Shown here in pieces: positions 1-11,800 of a stretch of DNA of 64,000 nucleotides (its first letter is position 1; every line of letters begins with the position of its first letter). The notes beneath the pieces are model-generated. The model searched no databases. It saw only the letters and a list, made by a program, of their open reading frames with translations, and was not told the origin of the DNA. Both the position numbers and the translations under genes were made by a program. The stretch comes from Haematococcus lacustris (Eukaryota > Chlorophyta > Chlorophyceae > Chlamydomonadales > Haematococcaceae): contig JASKMD010000004.1 in NCBI GenBank assembly GCA_030144725.1, positions 8,553,770 to 8,617,769 of the forward strand. Reading direction: 5' to 3'.

Positions 1-169
1 GATAAGGTCGCTTCAGGAGAATGGGGTAAGGAGGGGTTGGGGAAGGAGGAGGTGAGGGCAGATGGGGAAGATGGGTAGGGGCAGTGAGGACGAGCTGGTA
101 TGGGGCAGCCAGGGAGACGGGAGGGTGGGAGCTCCTCACCTCCTCACCTCCTCACCTCCTTGCCTCTGG

Positions 170-222
170 CCACCCAACCACCCAACCACCCAACCACCCA
201 ACCACCCAACCACCCGACCACG
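170..222. repeat. CCAACCAC octamer tandem repeat
   Basis: About six tandem copies of an 8-bp C/A-rich unit lie in a CT-rich stretch. The first 500 bases otherwise show no gene-like reading frame. Confidence 0.8.
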
Positions 223-501
223 CCCCTCCCTCTTCCTGCCACCCTCCCCTGTTCTCCTTTACCCCCCATGACCCCTCCCCATCCCACCTCCTCTCTTCCT
301 ATCCCCACCCCCCTCTCCCCTTCCCACCCTGCACGCAGTCCACTGTCAGGCTCAGCAGCTGGGCAGCACAGCGCCCCACTCCTGCGCCTGACACGCCACC
401 GGGCTGCTGCCCTCCTGCTTGCTGCACCTCCACGCCGCCGCCCAAGCCCCTGGCAGCTGCAGAGGACGCGTGCCCTAGCAGCTCTAGCCCGCTGCCGCCC
501 T

Positions 502-885
<384 letters not shown>

Positions 886-1619
886 GCTGGCAGACCCCAG
901 GCCCCCCTCCCTCCTTGGATCCTGCCTCCCAGCCCTGACCAGTAGAGTCCAGCAGACATGCCAAATGCATGCGCTTGCCTCGCTGGGCTGCAGCCCCTGG
1001 CCATGCCCCTGCACCCCTCCACTTGCCCCTGGCCCCTCTTGCTGGTGTGCCTCAAACCCTGCCCCTGCCCCTGCCCCTTGGTGCTGCCGATGGCCCTGCC
1101 CCTGCCCCTCAGTGCCTTGTGTGTTTGAGGGTCTGGTGCTCACAGTCCCTTGTTTTCCTTGTTTTCCCGTTGTCTGGTTCACAGCCCGCAGCCTATGCCT
1201 GGCTGCATGACCGGTGCAGGTGCCCTGTGCAGGTGCTCTGTGCACCTGACCTGTGCTGCTGACCTGTGCAGCTAACCAGTGCAGCTGACCTGTGCGCGTG
1301 CCAGCTGCAGGCCAGGCAGCAGGGTGGGAGGTCGCTCTGGCCTGCCACTGGAGCCATAATTCTTCAGGCCCCCTCCACACCTGCACCCACGCGATAGAGT
1401 AAAGCCGGCTTACGGGAACAGCCAGGTTGTAGAGGGCTGGGGCAGCAGGTTTGACCGAGCTGGGGCGACTTGAGAGGGCTGGGGCAGCAATTTTTGTTGT
1501 TTTAGATGTTGGCTTAGCTCACTTCTGCCGGCAAAGCCGCTAGGGAGCTTCCAGCACCTAGTGCTTGCCTGCCTGCAGGTTAGAGGGGGCAAAGTGCCTG
1601 CCTGCCTGGCTTGCCCCAC
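886..1619. other. Non-coding stretch with degenerate CTGTGCAG repeats
   Basis: No convincing exon is seen. Between about 1207 and 1295 there is a degenerate tandem run built on GACCTGTGCAG. This may be the next intron of the F-box gene on the minus strand, but no further exon was recognised. Confidence 0.5.
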
Positions 1620-2121
1620 CTGAGGGTCAACTCCGTGACTGAGCTAGGCAGGCTGCTTGCAAGGTACCCAATGACTTTGCGCCGCCATGGCAGCGTCACG
1701 GTTACACGCTGCAGGCTGGGGCCCAGCAGCCGTAAGCAGCTTAATGCCTTCTGCCACACCCGCAAGTATTCGGGCTCATGGCTAGCATGCTTGTCAATGC
1801 ATGTGATGGTGACCTGCAGGGGACAAAGCTGGAGGTTGTCATAAAGCACCAGGAACTGGCAGAATCACAGTAATAGGTTTCTGGCTATGTCTGTCTGGGA
1901 CAGACCGAGTAAAAGAGCAGGGGCAGTTTTAGGCGAGCCTGGAGGTGAAGCGCAGAGAAGGGAAAACGCAATCGAAGATGCGCTCGGCATCGGGCAGCGC
2001 AGCTCCGCCACTCCCGGCAAACACCGCGACAGCTCAACAGATCGTCCAACTCCAGAAGCTCAAACACGTCCCCCAACAGCTCTGGCTCTAAGCCAAGCCA
2101 GCCAGCACCTACAGCTGCCAT
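1620..2121 (-). CDS. F-box protein, 5' part only
   Basis: Two minus-strand exons join in phase. Exon 1 (2121-1906, 72 codons) starts MAAVGAGW and holds an F-box-like helix pair (LLGDVFELLELDDLLSCRG, then VCREWRSC). It ends at donor GTCTGT. Exon 2 (1855-1620) follows acceptor CTGCCAG and carries an LRR-like segment ending SSVTELTL before donor GTGGGG. F-box proteins act as substrate adaptors of SCF ubiquitin ligases, recruiting SKP1 through this N-terminal motif, with LRRs usually binding the substrate. No exon after 1620 was recognised, so the gene is either truncated or continues into the repeat-rich region to the left. The F-box call rests on pattern similarity only. Confidence 0.5.
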
Positions 2122-3168
2122 TGTGTCAGCATGCCAGCATGTTCAGGGTGTCAGGGACCGTCATGATAGACCATGCAGAAAATCTAGCATGGGGAATAGC
2201 TTCCCGCGAACATGTGGCACTGGAATTTGCGAACCTCTGTAGTATGCCCACTATCCCAGTGATAACGGTGTTGCACGCTCCTGGGTAACAGAAATGAAGT
2301 ATTTTGTATGTAGCGATAATGTGCGCGGTCTTAGTGCGCGAATCGGGTGCTTCCTCTGATGGCAACTGCGCCCTCAGGTGTGTTTACACGACTTTGCTTG
2401 ACATGTCCAAGGTTTGGGCTGCATCGAAGGCCTTGAACTTCCCGGCTGTATGCAGGCTCTTACTTCCTGGCTGACCGAGTATCCCCCACCAAGTCCAGGG
2501 ACCGACACTTGAAGGGAACAGTCCATGTAGCAGACCACCCGCCCTTCGGCGTGGGCGACAAACGGTTCAGCAAGCACGATGTAAGGGTGGACCAGTCACC
2601 AGCCGCCTTCCTGCAGCCCTGAGTACCATACAGCTGATGCCAAGTGTGCAAGCCGCCATCACTGCAGGCCAAGGGGGTAGGCCAGGACAGCCCTGCCTAT
2701 CACGTGGCCTACAATGAGGTGTCACCCTCTCCCAGCCGGGCTATCAAGGGCTGGTCCACAGTGGACGACCCCATCAAGCGCGGCAGGGGCACAACAGCAG
2801 GTACCAACCACATCCAGGCAGCTGGCAGCAACTGCACCACCAAACCCTGCCGCAGTAGCCAGTACCAGCCCAGCTCACCTTGTGAAGCAGGTGGTGCACA
2901 TGACTGGGTGGCGCAGCAAGCTGAGCAGCAGCAGCAGTGGATGCATGGCAGCTAGGGCCTCAAGCATTGCTGGACGGAAACAAAGCTAGCCCCCTAGTTA
3001 TGCAACTCATCCCCTAACCCATCCCCTACGGCAGGTGGCCAGCAGTGGAAGCAAGCAGCCAGGCAAGAGGCAGGCAGGCAGCTGGGGCGCCCCTGCCGTG
3101 ATCTGCAGCCCAGCCCCTGCTGCCCCTGTGTGACGTGGTGTGATGCTGCAGGCAAGCAGCACTCCCCC
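2122..3168. other. Spacer between divergent F-box (-) and PG-repeat (+) genes
   Basis: Several short open frames occur (for example around 2644-2955 on +), but none has clear splice support or family similarity. This interval would hold the 5' ends and promoters of both flanking genes. An upstream exon of the plus-strand gene could also lie here. Confidence 0.4.
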
Positions 3169-6100
3169 ATGGCACAGCCCAGCGGCCAGGTGCCATATGG
3201 CAGCAGCCTGCTGCCCCTCACCGCCACCTACCCCAATGAGACCCGGCTGCAGGAGCTGATAGACCTGCAGCGCCGCAAGCAGCAGACCGGACCGGCACCC
3301 AACGCGTACGAGGTAGGCCGTCCCGCATCAGGGCGTGCCCCACCCTCAACCGGGCCTACCTGACCCGCAATGCCCCACCCTCGATAGCTGCTACCCCTGC
3401 TGCCACTCCCACTGCCACTGTCAGCGGCTAGGGTGCCTCACATCACCCCTCCCCTCTCCCTGATGCAGCTGGGAAGGGGGCGGAGGGGTGAGGTCGCTGC
3501 TCACTTCCCTGCCAACCCCTGGGTCCTGGCTGGAACAGCCAGACTAGTGTCTGGCCAGGACACTGGGTCTGGTCAGGACAGCCTAGGCAGACCGACTAGT
3601 GTCAGCCAGCTGTGACTGAGCCTGTGGCGATGACAGTCGTGGCTCCTCTCAGCTCAGCTCTCATCGAGACCAAACACCTGGCAAGGCCTGCCACCTGGGC
3701 GTACAGCTGCACAGCCAGGCGCCGGCAGATCGGATCAGATCAGATCAGATCTAGGATGGCAGGAGTCAGCGGCGGCTGCATGGGTAAGGGGGGCCTGACT
3801 CGCCCTTTGGGTAAGGGCGAAAGGTGTGACCAGGTGGGGTCAAGTGTGAGCACGTGCGAGAAGGTTCTTGGCATGACAGACGGTTCAACGAGCCATCAGC
3901 AGCAGAAAAGGGTGGGGAGTGTGGTCGTGTTGGTTTGCGTACCTACGGCCTGCCACATACAAGGATTTGGTTAGGGGTCAATTTAGGGTTTGGGTTAGGG
4001 TTGGCCCTTATCCTAACCCTAACCCTAAGCCTTGTATGCAGCAGGCCGTGTGTACGCATACAAATATGACCACCCACCTCACACTTCACTGCTGCTGCTG
4101 GCCCAAACCCAAACCCTAACCCCAACCCTAACCCAACCCTCGCCCTGACACATACCAGCTTGGGCAACAGTGGGGAGGCGTGGGGGGAGGGGTGTGAGGG
4201 CTAGGTCTGTTGCTGTGTGCAGGTGCCCGGGTGGCAGCCGCTGCGCACCACCTTCCGCCGCCCTGCCCAGCCCTCCCTGGACGGCCCCTTCTTCTTGGGC
4301 ACGGAGCAGGCCGCCGCTATGGGGCTGCAGGCAAGCGCCCTGGCCCTGGCTCTCACCTCCATCGCCCCTCACGCGCCGCCTACCCTCCCTACCTTCGCTA
4401 CCTGCCTGCACTGCTGCCAATACGGCACTGCCACCCACCCTGCCTGCCCTGCCACCTGCCCCACTGCCATCTGACTGCACTTCCACCCTGCCTGCCCCAC
4501 TTCCACCCTGACTGTCCCACTGCCACTCTGCCTGATCTTCCACCCTGACTGCACTTCCACCCTGACTGCCACTCTGCCTCATCTGCCGTCCTGCCTGCAC
4601 CGCACATGTAGCCTGATACTGCATCGTGCAGCTGCTGGCCAGTCCCTGTTGCTACCCCTGGCCCCTAAGGCTGCTGAGATGACGGCCCTTGAAGACTGCC
4701 ATGCGCTCACTTTGTTTGGGCCTGCCACGGTGATGGTGGTTTTGCTGCTGTTGCAGGTGTGCTGCTGGTGCTGCTGTTGATCTGTTTGTTTCACCAGCAA
4801 GCCAATTTGTTCAAGGCTGCGGTGGTGGTGGTGGTGGTGGTGGTGGTGGTGATGGTGCTGCTGCTGCTGCAGGAGAGCACCAGAGCCAGGGAGATTGCCG
4901 CTGTGCTGCGCAACCCCGCTGACTCGGGGCTGGGACCAGGTGAGCTAGGCCAGCAGGGGAGGGCAGGGAGGGCAGGGCATTAGCCAGCAAAGGGAAAGGG
5001 TTGGGCAGCGGGCAGCAGGTGGGAGGGCCAGGCAGCAGGCAGGGTGTCTAGGGAGATCAGCAAGCAGGTCAGGGGCTGGGGAAGGTCAGAAGATAGGGCA
5101 GGTCAGGGGCTGGGGCAGGACAGGGGCAGGTCAGGGGCTGGGGCAGGTCAGAGGCAGGTCAGCGCTTTGTGATTACAGTGTAGACAGGGTAGAGACACAG
5201 ACAGTGTGGCTGGGACACGCTAGTAAGCAGTGCTGGTTGCGTCAGAACAAGGAAGGCGTACAAACAGTGCAAGCCCACAACACCCTGCTCAGGGGACTAC
5301 GACGCTGACAAGGACGTGAGCAGCGGGCTGCGCCACGCCCCTGCACCCAAGATCGGCACCGCGGCGCGCATCGGGCCCAACCCTCATGCCAAGACGCTGT
5401 CCGTCAGTCGCTCCATCCAGCACGGCATTGACTGGCACGTGCCCGTCATTGTGCAGGTAAGGGGTCGCGGCCCCTCTTCACTGGCGCCAGCAGTGGTCGC
5501 TGTGCAGGCCTGGCAGCAGCAAAGAGCAGTGTCTGGCGCATTGTGCAGCCAGTTGGGTTAAGGGGGCTGGCAGGGGAAGCGAAGGAGGAGGGTGGGAGGG
5601 GGAGAAGCTTGCCCCAGGGGTAGCAAATAGGTGGGGGCAGCTTGTGGAGCAGCAGAGGGCTCAGCAGGGGGGGCAGGTTGCCCAGCGCCTGTGTCCCTCA
5701 GGGTGGGGTTCACCCTTGATGCTATCACCCCTGCCTCCCCTATCCCCCATACCAATGCTGCATACCAATGCCAACTCGTTTCCTTGCCTGACTGACCACC
5801 TCCCTGCTTGGCTCCATACGGTGCTGCGGCACAGCGGCCGCACAGCTGCTGCCTGCCCACCTGCCTGCCCACCTGCCTGCCCACCTGCCTGCCCACCTGC
5901 CTGCCCACCTGCCTGCAGCCTGCCCCCCCTAAGGACCAGGCAGCTGAGTCACAGACCTCCCCAGCGGCTGCAGGGACCCGCACTGGAGCTGCAGCTGCAG
6001 GCCCACCTCTCAGCACCTCCCCCAGGTGTGACCCACCCCACCTCTCACACCCCCATCCCATTACCCCTTTCAGGCTTACCCCAACCCACCCAGCTGCCTA

Positions 6101-8446
6101 TTGCTCAGCCCTGTCCTCATCTGGTACGCTTGGCCCTTTTCCATGTGGAATGGTCCTCTTCAGCTGCCTACCACCTCTCATATACACCTCCCAGTCACAC
6201 TATCAGCTTGTTCTGCCTTATGCCACCTTCCCACCACCTTCCCACTGCCCTCTCCGTGCATGCCAGCAGCTCCCTCACCGGAGTTCCGCACCACCTGCCT
6301 GCTAGTGGCAGGTGGCTGGACTTGATGCTTTGAAGTAGGGACTGGCCTGGAGAACAGATCCCGAGAACAGATTCGGAGAACAGATTTGGAGAACAGATCC
6401 GCATCTTCCAGATAATGCAGTCCCTAACTGTAGGGAAGATGTGTGCTGCCAACCTTGATGCCACCTCCATGGAGTTGATGCAATCATTTTGACCTTCCGC
6501 TAGGAATGGAGGTGACTGTGGGTACATGTCACTGCAGGTACATGGACCCCTCCCCACCCCGCCAGCTGCCTGTGGCGCAGCCCCCTGCTCCACCGCCTGC
6601 TGTAGCCCGTTCTGTGCGCAAGCAGGTGACCATGGCTGCCTGCCTCTCTACTGCTGCCTCTCTACTGCTGCCTCTCTATTGGCTGCCTCTCTATTGGCTG
6701 CCTCTCTGCTGCAATCGTTATGAAGCCTGATGAGGGTTAGGCAATCGTGTAAAGCAGGCGACCCGGACAGGCTGCTGCCTCAACCCTCTGCCCCTGGCCT
6801 GCCAGCACCCCTGGCCCCTCAGCCCTGAGCCAGCCTCTCAGCCCTGAGCCAGCCTCTCAGGCAGCCGCATCTAGCGCCTGTCTCTGCTGGTGCTGGTGCT
6901 GCTCACACTTCTCTCTGCTGCACCATGCCGTAGAGCCTGGTTAAGACACTGAGGGTGCCTGCCACCACCTGTAGCACATCGCTCAACCTTAACGCTTGGA
7001 TAGGCAATGTACCCTATAGCCCCTATGGCCTTGTTTTACCGCATGGCACAGTAACCCCTTGGCCCCTGAACCCCAAGGCCCTCTTGTACAGTGTGGCACA
7101 GCTTAATGCCTGCCCCCGTCTGCTGCATGTTGCCCCCCTGTCTGCTGCATGTTGCTGTGCCTTGGCTAGCTTCGGCATGTGCCTATTTTGGCTTGCTTCT
7201 GCCTGCAGGTCAGCCAGGTGCCGGGCGCCTGGGACTGGGACACCCTGGCACACAACTTCCGCGCCACCTGGACCAAGCAGCATGGCGGGGCCTACACACA
7301 CGGTGAGAGCACGCCACTCGCAGCACCGTGATGAGCAGCACATTCCATTCCAGCAGCTTGACAAAGTGCAGGGAAGTGCAGCCACACACACCCTGCTGCA
7401 CGCACACTGCCCCAGCAGCTGGTCGAGAGCGTAACAAACACAAGAGGTCAGTAGATAATGCCAATTCAGATAAGTTCAAATAAGATGATGCAAATCCTAG
7501 TTGTAGGGGAGTAATGTGCGAGACGAGGGCGTAACCTGCATACGGTGGGACTGCATCTCATCACAACATCCTCACAAGGCCGTTGCGATCAGTGTTACTG
7601 CAACACACAATGGCATAGCGCGTAATGCAACGGCTGCTTTGCGAAGGTGGTGAGCAACGCTGGTGCAAGTCATGTTTGCGACGCAGGCGGCCGCATGGAG
7701 GTTCGCCGCTCGTCCACCGCGCCGTACGAGTGCACCGCACCTCCCGTCCCCGTCTTAGACTTCGGCCCCGACAGCCACGTTGACTTGAACAGCCTGCCGC
7801 TGCAACCAACCTCCATCTTCCCTATCCCCGAGGAAGAGTCGGACGCGTTTCGCGAAACAGTCGGCGACAGTCCCGAAACCGGACAAAGGCGGACCGGCGG
7901 CCCAGGCACTGTCGCGCCTTCGGCGCCAAACCAAACGCTGCTGGGCAGGCCCGGAGGAGGGATGCAGGGGCCCAGTCCTGGGCAGGCAGCAGGGCCGCTG
8001 CTGCCCCCGCTCCCAAAGCCCTGGCCTGGAGGCCCTAGTGGCAGCCCAGTGGGAGGGTCAGCGTCTGCAGCCAGTGCCCGGGGCCTACCACCCCGGAGCG
8101 CCAAGGACCTGGAGCAGCACTCTGCCGCGATGCAGGTAGGTCAACTGGCAGCAGCGTGGGACCACCTGTGGGGCAGCTGGCGGCAAATGTGTATGGCTCG
8201 TGGCTTCGCCAGGCTGTCTTAGATCAGGCCGAAACAGGCCGAAGCGTGTAGCATCGACCAGCTGCTCCAGACGCTCACGGACTTTCATTCACCGCACGGT
8301 AAGACGGCTTCTCACGATCGTAACAAATGGTCATTTGTCCCACGCACATGCAGGCCGCGGCCCAAGCGACCCAACTGAACGCCCGGCGCAACGACTGGAG
8401 CAACCGCTCCTCGGCAGCTCCAGGCTCGGCAGCCGCTCGACAATGA
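3169..8446 (+). CDS. Probable ciliary PG-rich (SHIPPO/STPG-like) protein
   Basis: Seven exons join in phase: 3169-3312, 4223-4330, 4873-4939, 5293-5456, 7209-7302, 7687-8135 and 8354-8446 (TGA). The product is about 372 aa. The start is the ATG of MAQPSGQVPYGSSLLPL, just after an acceptor-like CTGCAG, so an upstream non-coding or coding exon is possible. Motifs GPAPNAYEV (exon 1) and LGPGDYDADKD (across exons 3/4) resemble the PGPxxY repeats of sperm-tail/ciliary microtubule-associated SHIPPO and STPG proteins. The middle carries WDWDTLAHNFRATW, and the C-terminus is Pro/Gly-rich and then a short helical tail (QATQLNARRNDWSNR). The intron after exon 2 starts with GC (CAG|GCAAGC). The exon structure is well supported. 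The family call is tentative, since only two repeats are visible. Confidence 0.55.
3967..4138. repeat. Interstitial telomere-like repeats, both orientations
   Basis: Short runs of TTAGGG/TTTAGGG and then CCCTAA/CCCTAAA variants occur within intron 1 of the PG-repeat gene, arranged head to head around 4005. Similar short runs occur at about 9431 and 17838-17880. The units vary, so these are degenerate and not a telomere. Confidence 0.6.
4822..4851. repeat. (GGT)n trinucleotide run
   Basis: About ten GGT units lie shortly before the acceptor of exon 3 of the PG-repeat gene. Confidence 0.8.
5848..5919. repeat. 12-bp tandem repeat CTGCCTGCCCAC
   Basis: About six copies of a 12-bp unit lie inside the long intron (5457-7208) of the PG-repeat gene. 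No exon was confirmed in this intron. Confidence 0.8.
6347..6404. repeat. Short tandem repeat of GAGAACAGAT
   Basis: Four near-copies of a 14-15-bp unit containing GAGAACAGAT lie in the same intron. Confidence 0.75.
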
Positions 8447-8897
8447 ACCGCTCCCGTCTGATGCTCCTACACCGTACACGGCAGTAGGATCGCCAGTAGG
8501 ATTTGCTAACTCCTGAGGGGTAGACATGGTATTCGGAACTGCTGACCCTTAGACGGTCAGGGCGGCTATGACCATCAACTCATGCTCTTCAGTGGGTCTA
8601 GCAACAGCTTCAGCCCAATAGAAGGGGAAACCCAACACACACGGCACGGTGTAGACGGCCCCCATGCATCATGGGCCATGCACGGTGGATGGGTTGTGAA
8701 AACGAGAAATATGGCATGCAAGAGACATCGATACAGGGAAGAAGTCGGTGAAGGCCAATGCTACTGTAGCCCGCCAATGCGTTACGTCATGGTAACCGAC
8801 ATGTCGCGAGAGTGATCTGTTTGGGTAACCAAGCTCCGTAGTGGGTGTGCGTCCATGCTGTGAACCTCCTGTTGACAAAGGATGCGCGACATCCGCC
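8447..8897. other. Spacer between convergent gene ends
   Basis: This lies between the TGA of the plus-strand PG-repeat gene and the TAA of the minus-strand MCAT gene, and should hold both 3' UTRs. No Chlamydomonas-type TGTAA polyadenylation signal was identified with confidence, and no other gene is visible. Confidence 0.5.
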
Positions 8898-11800
8898 TTA
8901 TGCTGCGATGTTGGTAAATGCCTTCCAAGCGTCGCCGTCAAGTCGGCGGACCATGGCCTTGATCTGCTGGCCGGGACCCAGTTCGGTGAGTCGCGCCGGG
9001 CCCGCCCCGCCAGCAGCCTGCTTGCCAGCCTCGATCAGAGCTTTGAGGGTACCCTCCCACTGCACGACAGCACCAGCCAGCTGCCAGGCTTGACCGGCAG
9101 GCATTTCCTGAACCTCCCATGCAAACTCACAGAGCAGTGCTGGAACAGCAACACAATGCCGTATGTCGTGCTTTTCCCTCTACCCCACCCATCCTGTCCA
9201 GCCAGCCAACCCGCCACCACCAGGGTCACACTCAACGTCATCACCGCCCTACCCACCCCTCACCGCTGCCCCATGTTACCTCCTTAAGGACCCTCCTTTT
9301 CCCCTCTTCTACCTGCACTGGCTCCATCAGTGCTGTCCAGTCCAGAGCAATGCTGGAACAGCAGCCATGCCAGCCATGCCATGCCATGCCTTTTTCACTT
9401 AACCACCCCTCCTCCCCAGCCAAGGGAGGGTCGACCCTAACCCTAACTGCACCCCCCTCCCTGCTTCCCCTCACCCCCAAACCCCCTAGGCAGCCCCTCA
9501 CCAGCTGCCCCATGTTGCCTCCCTGCGTGACCCCTGCGTTGTCCCCCCCTCTCCCCCACCTGCACTGGCTCCACCAGCTGCCGGGCCAACAGCTCCCTCA
9601 TGGCCGCGGGGTCATGGGCGGGGAAGGGCTGCGCCGTGACGTTGGAGTACACCGGCAGGCGGGGCACATGGAGCGTGGCGGCGGCCAGGGCCTGCAGGCA
9701 GGCAGGCAGGCAGGCAGGTCAGCAGGCAGGTAGGAAGGCAAGCAGGCAGGTAAGCAAGCAGGTAGGCGCACACAGGGTGAAACTAGCCCTGAATGCGATA
9801 CCATACCCCGGCCTGACGGAGCTCAGGACCACTCCCTCACCCTGCTGACCCTGTTTTCAAACAATCCCAGGGGCAGCTGTTGTGCAAGACCCTGAAGGCA
9901 CCGCCCTCTGGGGCCAGCCTCTTGCACACTCCTACACTCTCACTCTCTCTCACACTCTCGCCCGGACCCTGCAGCCGGACCCTGAGCCCCCCCTGACCCC
10001 CCTGACCCCCCCCCTGGGAACCCTGGGCCCCATGACCCCCCCCCCTCAACAGGCGCTGCCTCCTACTCCCCCCAGCCCACCTTGGACAGCGCGTCCCTGG
10101 CCGGCTGCATGAGCCGGGTGTGGAAGGCACCGCTGACAGTCAGCATCCTGCAGGCCAGAGGAGGGCAGGGCAGGGCAGGGCTGCTGTCGGGCAGCTGTGG
10201 GGCACCCTGCTCTCGCCTGGATGCGGGCGCAGCAGGGCTGACTGCGCGCAGCCGTCATGGCAGGGGCTGCTTCGCAGCCGCCCCATGCAATCACACTGCT
10301 AGCCATGCCGGCCGGCCACACAAGGCTGTCATTACGGATACCTGTACGGGGGTTGAACCCCATCGTGGATGTTCACTACTGATGCCACTGGACCCATGGC
10401 TTGAGTAGGCCAACACTTGAAACACCAGGGTGAGGCTACCACTCCCAGCAACAGCCTTCGGCCGGCTTACTGCTGGGTGTGGTAGCGCATGCATGAGGTG
10501 GTGTCAGGGCAGGGTGAGGCTGCTGCCCCCTCCCCCCCCTCCCCCTCCCCCCCCTCCCCCTCCCCCTGCTGCCCTCCCCCTCCCCTTCCACCTGCTGCCC
10601 CCTCCCCTCCCCCTGCTGCCCCCTCCCCCCCTGCCCTCTCCCCCTAGCCCCTGCCACTGATGTGAGGCAGGAGGACTCACTGCGCCTTCAGCGCCCCCCG
10701 CGCCATGGCCTGCTCGGCCACATGCTTGAGGGCGGCTGAGTGGCCCGACACCACGCGCCCCTGCAGCCAGACATGGTACCGATGGTGGGTTCGCGCCACT
10801 CCTGCCATCAGCCTACTATAGCTCCTGCTGGGCTGCTTCTCCTCGGCCCCCGGCTGCTTGTGCTCCATGGGAGGTGCCGGCCGAGGGTGGGCAGGGTGAG
10901 GAGAATCCCCTGTTGCGGGAAGGGACCCAAGGGATGCCTGTTGTGGGGTACGGGCCTTACTCAGCCCATGGTACCCATGAGCCAGGGCGCGAGCCCAACC
11001 CAGCTGCTTGCCTGAGTTACACCAGGGGCATGAGCCTAGCCCACGAGCAGGGGCATGAGCCGGGCCTTGCCTGCCCTGTGCAAGGGTCTGCCCAGCCTAC
11101 TGCAGCCCTGCACCACCCTGCTCTACCAACTCTACCAACTCTACCAACTTCAGCCCTGCACCACCCAGCTCTAGCGGTGCCTGTTGCGGCCACAGGGGTA
11201 TCAGGCTCCCTCAGCCCATTGGCCAGGGGCATGAGCCTAGCCCAGCTGCCTGCCTGCCTGGTTGGCTTGCTTGTCCAGCCTGGTGCAAGGGTCTGCAGGA
11301 GGCCGCCTGGTGAGCGTGTGGGGCACAGCCTGGCGGGGGCGGGAGGGGGTGGTGCTGTCCCCCACCTGGCCGCACGCCTGCCCCCTCCTTCCCCTTGCTG
11401 CCCCCTCCATCCCCATTGCTGTGTGCTGCGATACCCTGCCTCCCCCTCGACCCCCCTTGCTGACCCTGCTGTGTGCAGGGGCCTGCAGGCCTGATGCCCT
11501 GCAGGCCCTGCCTGGCCGCCTGGCGGGGCGTCTGTCAGCGGCTGCCTGGCCTTTGGTGCGCCACCTGCCTAGGCTAGCCATCGAACCAACTGCCCAACTG
11601 CTCAACTGCCCAGCTGATCAACTGCCTGGTTGCTTGGCTGCCTAGGGGGAGTGAGGAGTGAGAGCAGCTGCCTGGCGTCACACCTACCTGCGGGAACAAG
11701 AAGTTGGCCAGCTGGCATACGGTGCCGCCCTCCACCTGCACCGCCTGCCTGGCCTGCCTGCAGAGAGGGGGACCACCGGGCAGCAAGCCTGGAGTGGCTG

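Noticed and set aside
8238..8298. Extra exon (RVASTSC or AEACSIDQLLQTLTDF frames) in the PG-repeat gene
   Set aside because: Only one reading matches the required phase, and direct joining of 8135 to 8354 gives a smooth helix and a stop. Kept as a possible alternative exon only.
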